Below are positions 22,383 to 27,493 of a stretch of 27,493 nt of DNA, piece by piece. Every line of letters starts with the position of its first letter. Within the stretch, counting starts at the first letter, position 1. Location of the stretch: NCBI GenBank assembly GCA_040388665.1, contig JAZKBL010000018.1, forward strand, positions 1 to 27,493, written 5' to 3'. Position numbers and translations under genes: made by a program. The DNA is from DAHVFY01 sp040388665 (GTDB lineage: Bacteria > Chlamydiota > Chlamydiia > Chlamydiales > Rhabdochlamydiaceae). The notes below the pieces were generated by a model. The model saw only the letters and a list, made by a program, of their open reading frames with translations, was not told the origin of the DNA and searched no databases.

Positions 22383-25300
22383 TTAGTAGTTCCTATTCCA
22401 TTTAAGGGTGAATTTTCCTTCATCTTCTTCTTGAGTTTCTGCTTGAAAAATAAAGCCTTTTGAGAGGTCGACTTCAACAAGAATTTGACTGCTGTCAGCA
22501 CTTTGCGATAGGGTGATCATGACACCGCGGGTAAGGTATTTGCCGATTTGGACCGAGATATCATCTGAGCCGTTTGCGGATACGATGTTGAGTCTGTCGA
22601 TGCCAAGGCTTTTGCGGATTTTTTCAAGAACGTCAGGTCCTGCACCGCCTGATAAAGTAACGATCGCTTGCGCAAGTTGAATGGCCTGCATGGGAGAGAT
22701 GTCGGAAATGTCTTTATTAAAAAGGATGCGTGCTAGGATCGAGCTTGTGGGCATATGAGGGATGGACTGAAAGGCGATTTGCGGCGTTGAGAGGGGGCCT
22801 CTTAAAATAGCCGTGATTGTCGCATCAGAGAGCGCTAATGTTCCTGTGAGAGACAAGAATGCTTCTTGTGCATTTTTATGGGCAAACGAAATTTCACCTT
22901 GGGTTAGAGTGAATATTTTACCCGAGAACACAAATTCTCCTTTAACAAGGTGAAGAGTACCATTGGCTGCAACGTTGCTATTTTTCCCACCTAGATGAAC
23001 ATTTCCCTGCCATTCTGAAGAGAGGCCTCTGCCTCGGACAAAGATCTGATTTTTTGCTGATAGTTGAATATCAAGTGCAATGGGAAATAGGGTGGGTGGT
23101 TCAATCCTATTTTTTTTCATGTGAGGGGGCTCGTGGATATAAGTGATTGGAAGGACAGGGATATCAGGGGGGAGCTCATCAGGGATATAAAAGTTTGCAT
23201 GAGAGACAATGAGAGTGCCCATAGCTTTTCCCTGTTCTGTGTTGCCTTCTATGATAATGGGGCCTGTGAAATTGCTAGAAAATGAATCATAATTAAGCAT
23301 GTTAAGGTTGTCAAACTCTGAACAGAATTTAAAAGGGAATTTTTCTTTTGTCTGTAAGAGAAGCTCTCCTGTTACAGAAATGCGCCCTTTTTCATGATCT
23401 TCAGCAGAAAAATGTGTTAGTAAAACACGGTTATTTTCAGCTGCCATGGAGGCTGATATGCTTTCTAGAGCGGTTCCTGTGATGTAGTTTTCGTAAGAGC
23501 CCTCTTGCAAATCAATTCTTCCAATAAGAGAGGGGTGGTTGAGCGTTTTTGAAAGATAGAGATGGCAGGAAGCTAGGCCCGAAAATTTATGGCTGCCGAC
23601 ATTAATAAAATCAAAAATTTCTTCAAGATTTCCTTCGACTACAATTTCTGAAGCAATAGGGGAGTCTCTTTCAAGATCAAGCGTAAATGGGAAGAAACAG
23701 CCCTTAACGGGAAGTGTTGCCGTCCATTCAAAAAATTGACTGCCGGAAGCTTTTAATCCAGAATGGATTTGCAGAACATTTTGATCAAGATTGAGTTGTA
23801 GGTTCCCTTTTGCTAAGAGGGGTTCTGCTTTTCCTGAGGGGAGAATGCTTGCTTGTTCTAGAAGCAGGCTGAGACGTCCCTGAGTAGAGCACTGTTCTTC
23901 TGAGATGTGTGCATCTAAAGAACATGTTCCCATTGTTGCAAATTCAGCCCTGGAAAGAGAGAGAAGTTCTAAAGGAAAATGGTCCGTTTTTAAAATGAGT
24001 TTTGAATGTTTTTTAGATAAATAACCTTCTGAAAAAAAAGATCCCTCACCAATTTTAAAAGCGCAAGGGGTTAACTTAATTTCTTGATCATTTTTAGACA
24101 GCGTAAAAGGGCTTTCAAGTTGAATTACATTGCCGAGTGTGTAGGCTTTTGCATGTTCAAAAATCAGCTCTAAGGTTTTTTCCTTCTCTTTTATAGCGCC
24201 TGTTATAGAAAAAGAAAGAGGATCTTTCCATAAACCTTCTCCATCAAGAGCAAATTGCCAGGATTCTTGAGTAGATACCGCATGAAGAGAGAGTGTTTTA
24301 AGGAAAACATTGGGGAGATAGATCCGTTCTCCTTCGAAAGAAAAAGAGCCTTGAGGGTTTGTCCAAAGATTGTACATTTTAGCTTCAGCACGCAGCTCAC
24401 TTGCGAGTAGTTCGCTGCAGTCTAAATTTTTGATAGTCAGCGTGCATTCAGAAAATGTATCGCTTTTAAAACGGGTTGAAAGGGCAAGCGATCCGCCTAA
24501 GTGTTCATCTTTTGCCCATCTTGAAAAACGGTTTAAATTTTGAATGTAAGCATAAAGCCCCCCATCAAGAGCAAGAGGAGAAAGAGCTACTTTAAGGTCC
24601 CCGCTAACGAGGATATCTTGTCCCTTTAATAGAAGCTCTTGGAAGTCAAATAGATTATCTTTGTAATGAAAAAGAGCTTTACCTTGAAGGTTTAGATCTT
24701 CTTGGGAAAGTGTCATGTTCGCAACACCTTTCCATCCATTATTTTCGGCAAAAGCTTGAATTTTGGTTGTACACGTTTCGATACAGTGATGATCAACACA
24801 CATTCCTTTTGTAGAAATTTCAAGCAGTGCGTGGCTTAAATCGTAGAGCCCTTCAACGTTAAGAGATCCTGAAAGTTTTTTATTAAAAGGGGAGAGAGTT
24901 TTGATGAAAAGAGAAGCTTCTGCTGTTTTTAGCGTGTAGTTATCACTTAAAAGTGCTGTTACATGAGACTCGAGGAAATCGTTTTTAATCGTAAAAGGAG
25001 TGCATGCGATATCGCCGTTTTCCTTTATTGCAAAAGATAGATCGATCAAGCTTAACTGATCAAGGGGATCTATTTCAGGAGCGCTGAGATAGCGCAGCTT
25101 CATGTGCACATTTCCTTTGCAAGGCTTGCAGCGCCATGTTCCATTAATATTTACTCGGATAAAACAATTAGCTTCAAAGGGAGGAACAAATAGAGGACTA
25201 AAGACCTGCATTGTAGAGAGGTTAAAGGCGCATTTTCCTTTGAAAAAATTTCTTTTTTTGTTGCCTAAAAGATAAACTTTTCCACTTGTTTCTGAGTGGG

Positions 25301-25826
25301 ATGGGGAAGAAATTTTTGCTTTTAAGAAACAACCTGTTTCATGACTTTTCAGCTGCGCTTCTGCGTGTAGGGTATAGACAGCTTCTGTGTTTGTTTCTAA
25401 GTTTTTGATGTGTGCAAGGGAAATGAGGAGTTGTTTAATAGAAATGTTGAAGGGGAGATCTAGATGAGGTAGAAAAAATCCTCTAGTTTCTGAAAATGTA
25501 TAGCTTCCATCGCGAATCAAGATCCTTTTGAACTGAAGATTTTTTGTAAAGAGAGGAAAGAATGCAATTGAGAACCGCAGCTCTGGAATTTCGATGGTGT
25601 CTGTTTTCGTTGGTTTGAATACGACATTTTCAAATGTTAAACGAAGAGGGGGAGCGCCGCTAATTGTGCCAATAGAAAGTTCCATCCCTTCTTGCTCAGC
25701 AGCATGAATGAGCCATGCTTTTAGCTTTTCTTTTGCATAGTTCGTCTGCACTCCTGCAAGGAATAAGCTTGAGATGAAAAGAAGTGTGATGCAGCTCCAA
25801 ATAAGAGCTCTAAGCCATTTCCACAT
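22383..25826 (-). CDS. tamB: Translocation and assembly module protein TamB (DUF490)
   Basis: 1147 residues from ATG 25826. An N-terminal inner-membrane anchor (MWKWLRALIWSCITLLFISS ...) is followed by a very long beta-rich periplasmic body. The C-terminal DUF490/TamB domain has GKIFTLTQGEISFAH, LNIVSANGSDD and VQIGKYLTRGVMITLSQSAD. TamB bridges the inner membrane to TamA and takes part in outer-membrane protein insertion and lipid transport. The ATG at 25826 is chosen because the anchor follows directly and AAGGTG is 6 bases upstream. The frame also stays open through the foldback element to 25934, which would add 36 polar residues. Confidence 0.92.
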   Translation of the reverse strand: MWKWLRALIWSCITLLFISSLFLAGVQTNYAKEKLKAWLIHAAEQEGMELSIGTISGAPPLRLTFENVVFKPTKTDTIEIPELRFSIAFFPLFTKNLQFKRILIRDGSYTFSETRGFFLPHLDLPFNISIKQLLISLAHIKNLETNTEAVYTLHAEAQLKSHETGCFLKAKISSPSHSETSGKVYLLGNKKRNFFKGKCAFNLSTMQVFSPLFVPPFEANCFIRVNINGTWRCKPCKGNVHMKLRYLSAPEIDPLDQLSLIDLSFAIKENGDIACTPFTIKNDFLESHVTALLSDNYTLKTAEASLFIKTLSPFNKKLSGSLNVEGLYDLSHALLEISTKGMCVDHHCIETCTTKIQAFAENNGWKGVANMTLSQEDLNLQGKALFHYKDNLFDFQELLLKGQDILVSGDLKVALSPLALDGGLYAYIQNLNRFSRWAKDEHLGGSLALSTRFKSDTFSECTLTIKNLDCSELLASELRAEAKMYNLWTNPQGSFSFEGERIYLPNVFLKTLSLHAVSTQESWQFALDGEGLWKDPLSFSITGAIKEKEKTLELIFEHAKAYTLGNVIQLESPFTLSKNDQEIKLTPCAFKIGEGSFFSEGYLSKKHSKLILKTDHFPLELLSLSRAEFATMGTCSLDAHISEEQCSTQGRLSLLLEQASILPSGKAEPLLAKGNLQLNLDQNVLQIHSGLKASGSQFFEWTATLPVKGCFFPFTLDLERDSPIASEIVVEGNLEEIFDFINVGSHKFSGLASCHLYLSKTLNHPSLIGRIDLQEGSYENYITGTALESISASMAAENNRVLLTHFSAEDHEKGRISVTGELLLQTKEKFPFKFCSEFDNLNMLNYDSFSSNFTGPIIIEGNTEQGKAMGTLIVSHANFYIPDELPPDIPVLPITYIHEPPHMKKNRIEPPTLFPIALDIQLSAKNQIFVRGRGLSSEWQGNVHLGGKNSNVAANGTLHLVKGEFVFSGKIFTLTQGEISFAHKNAQEAFLSLTGTLALSDATITAILRGPLSTPQIAFQSIPHMPTSSILARILFNKDISDISPMQAIQLAQAIVTLSGGAGPDVLEKIRKSLGIDRLNIVSANGSDDISVQIGKYLTRGVMITLSQSADSSQILVEVDLSKGFIFQAETQEEDEGKFTLKWNRNY

Positions 25827-25828
25827 GA

Positions 25829-25992
25829 TAGACACCTTACGTAACTCGCTTTGCTTGCTAAAATCGCCTTTTTTGGCATTTTTATTGCTAAATTTTTCAG
25901 TCATATGTTTGCATATGCCTTCAAAATTTAGCAATAAACCTGCTCAAAAAACATCAATTTTTTCAAGCAAAGCGAGTTACGTAAGGTGTCTA
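25829..25992. mobile_element. Foldback/MITE-like element between tamA and tamB
   Basis: The ends are a perfect 29-bp inverted repeat: 25829-25857 (begins TAGACACCTTACGTAACTCG) and 25964-25992. Inside is a second perfect 16-bp inverted repeat (25881-25896/25923-25938, TTTATTGCTAAATTTT) and two CATATG hexamers at the centre. The outermost TA on each side fits a TA target duplication as used by IS630/mariner-type transposons, with inverted ends beginning GACACC. No transposase inside, so it would be non-autonomous. The tamB ribosome site (CACCTT at 25833-25838, AAGGTG on the minus strand) lies in the inverted repeat. Confidence 0.65.
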
Positions 25993-26001
25993 ATAGACAT
26001 C

Positions 26002-27493
26002 CTAAAACATTTGTCCAATGCTTACAAAGATTTGATACGTGGGGTCAAGATCTTTTCGCCGGTTTAAAGGGAAGGCGAGATCAAAACGAAAAGGACCCAT
26101 AAAAGAAAAATAACGAAATCCAAGCCCAGCTGATTTGAACCATTTTCCTGTCGTTTGCGGGAGTTGTTCTAGCCATACGGTACCAAGATCAAAGAAAGGA
26201 ACGAATCCAAACGTTTTGGTGACGCGAAAACGTAGTTCAAGGCTGTAGAAAATGGCGGATCTTCCGCCAATGGGCTTTTCGTTAGAGCTAAGGGGGCTTA
26301 CAGTTTTATATAGATACCCGCGTAAATCTTCTGCTGAGCCCCCTAAAAATCGTTTAGGAATAGGGACAACATCGAGAGGACCGCTTGTAATGAGTCCAAG
26401 AGTTGCTTTTTGAGCCAAAACAACTGAATGATCTTTTGCAATCGGAAGATAGTAGCTATAGCTAAATTTTTGCATGAGATAGTTGCGTGTCCATTTTTCA
26501 AGATTAACACTTGGTTTCATAGAATACTCTACAGTCATTCCCTCAGTTGGATTGAGTAAGCTATTTGCTGTGCTAAAGCGTAAATAAAGAGGAAGCTCAA
26601 ACAGCAAGAAGATTCCATTGTCAACACTTGATGTAACGTAGAGTTTTTCAAGTTCTGCGGAAAGAGACATGCGGAATTTTTTTCCGAATTTTCTTTCGAT
26701 GCGGTTGGTTAGATTGTAAGAGCGTTCTGAGTAAGCTTTAATATCCTCATGCATCACCTGGGCTTGCCAAAGATAATCTTGTCCGAGTTTATAAAAATCA
26801 GAGATAAAGTACCTGGCGATTCCATCCTGACTTCTTTTTGTAGCTTCTCCTTGTAAACTGAGTGATCTTCCCATTCCATCGATATTGCGATTTTCCCATC
26901 CAAAAGTGATACCAGGTCCATAGTAAGTCTGATAGCTAACCCCGATGTTGACGCTGCGGTGTTTAGTTTCTGCTACTGCGATGTTCATATCAAGAAAGCT
27001 GTCTTGAGAGAGCGTCGTGTCATGATTAATAAGAACAGAGCTAAAAAGTCCTGTATCTAGAAGGGCTTTTTGCGTAGTTTCCACAAGAGAGCTATTGTAT
27101 AAATCGCCCTCTTTCCAGGCGGTTTTTTGCTCGATTAGACGCTCTTTAACAAAAGACAGCCCGTCTACTGTTGTTTTTCCAAAGAAAGCAAGCGATCCTG
27201 CTTGAACTTCAAGTTCGATAGTTAATGTCTTTGTAAGACCATCTGCAATAATTTCTCTTCTGGCAATTTCTGCAAGAGGATAGCCGCATTCTGAAAGGAT
27301 CTGTAAGAGCTTTAGTTCTGATTGTACAATGTCAAAAGCGATAGCGGGCTTATTTAAGTGGATTCCAATGTTTGCAAGTGTGATTTCAGCGCACGAAATT
27401 CTATTTGCGACATCTCCTGAATACAGATGAAGAATGTAAGTGCCGATTTTGTAGACGGGCCCTGGTTCAATATTGACAATGACCCGCGTTCTG
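26002..27493 (-). CDS. tamA: Outer-membrane assembly protein TamA (Omp85 family), partial
   Basis: The frame runs off the window end, leaving 496 C-terminal residues. The first ~150 (from RTRVIVNIEPGPVYKIGTY) are POTRA domains, for example LANIGIHLNKPAIAFDIVQS and FVKERLIEQK..WKEGDLYN. A 16-strand Omp85 barrel follows, with the conserved GGSAEDLRGYLYK loop (VRGY-type) and the closing PFRFDLAFPLNRR ... FVSIGQMF ending in Phe. With TamB it forms the trans-envelope assembly module. A GTG at 27084 is internal and not a real start. Its stop is 10 bases from the foldback element that separates it from tamB. Confidence 0.92.
   Translation of the reverse strand, partial: RTRVIVNIEPGPVYKIGTYILHLYSGDVANRISCAEITLANIGIHLNKPAIAFDIVQSELKLLQILSECGYPLAEIARREIIADGLTKTLTIELEVQAGSLAFFGKTTVDGLSFVKERLIEQKTAWKEGDLYNSSLVETTQKALLDTGLFSSVLINHDTTLSQDSFLDMNIAVAETKHRSVNIGVSYQTYYGPGITFGWENRNIDGMGRSLSLQGEATKRSQDGIARYFISDFYKLGQDYLWQAQVMHEDIKAYSERSYNLTNRIERKFGKKFRMSLSAELEKLYVTSSVDNGIFLLFELPLYLRFSTANSLLNPTEGMTVEYSMKPSVNLEKWTRNYLMQKFSYSYYLPIAKDHSVVLAQKATLGLITSGPLDVVPIPKRFLGGSAEDLRGYLYKTVSPLSSNEKPIGGRSAIFYSLELRFRVTKTFGFVPFFDLGTVWLEQLPQTTGKWFKSAGLGFRYFSFMGPFRFDLAFPLNRRKDLDPTYQIFVSIGQMF

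Noticed and set aside
27062..27084. GTG at 27084 as the start of tamA
   Set aside because: The frame continues upstream to the window edge with recognisable POTRA-domain sequence.
1..27493. tRNA, rRNA and CRISPR arrays
   Set aside because: No cloverleaf with a TTCGA arm, no rRNA stretch and no regularly spaced repeats were seen on either strand by eye; a covariance scan was not possible.

Overview
The window most likely comes from a chlamydia-like intracellular bacterium (Parachlamydiales, possibly Simkaniaceae). The grounds are an ArtJ-type amino-acid binding protein close to the chlamydial one, secreted DUF2608 and histidine-phosphatase enzymes, a DUF6176 protein, and an Ala-rich-membrane-segment toxin-carrier protein of a kind I recall from environmental chlamydiae. 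This placement is from memory of families, not a search; family level is uncertain. Genes are low-to-moderate GC, densely packed, and switch strand often.

Layout. 1-1862 (minus): start of cyoB (cut by the window edge) and cyoA of a bo3-type quinol oxidase. 2046-3041: a DUF6176 gene convergent on a higBA toxin-antitoxin pair. 3210-5619: a RhlE-like DEAD-box helicase and rlmF (23S rRNA methyltransferase), separated by a derelict IS200/IS605-type end that looks like an orphan omega-RNA and supplies the rlmF stop codon. 5696-6905: a secreted SnoaL-like protein, CsbD, and a two-gene unit of tiny membrane proteins (DUF3309, DUF3185). 7023-9411 (minus): an amino-acid ABC importer operon preceded by hairpins and a short ORF with four consecutive His codons. 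9580-17331: a run of mostly exported or membrane proteins (GNAT enzyme, unknown protein, two histidine phosphatases, EamA-type exporter, S9 peptidase, small 2Fe-2S ferredoxin, cupin-like protein, HAD-like DUF2608 protein).

17332-20160 is the accessory part: a frameshifted NlpC/P60 remnant between 32-bp direct repeats, a large repeat hairpin, then a minus-strand toxin/immunity-like cluster. In that cluster an exported carrier protein is followed by a protein joining an immunity-like domain to a toxin-like tail, and by a second immunity-like gene broken by a one-base insertion.

21869-27493 (minus) is an envelope operon: tamA (partial), tamB, an exported cytidylyltransferase-like protein and a class C beta-lactamase-like hydrolase. 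A 160-bp foldback element with perfect terminal inverted repeats sits between tamA and tamB and carries the tamB ribosome binding site.

Together the window combines respiration, translation housekeeping, amino-acid uptake and outer-membrane assembly with several exported enzymes of types that usually use cytosolic substrates. That fits a bacterium living in a host vacuole, but secretion beyond the periplasm is inference.
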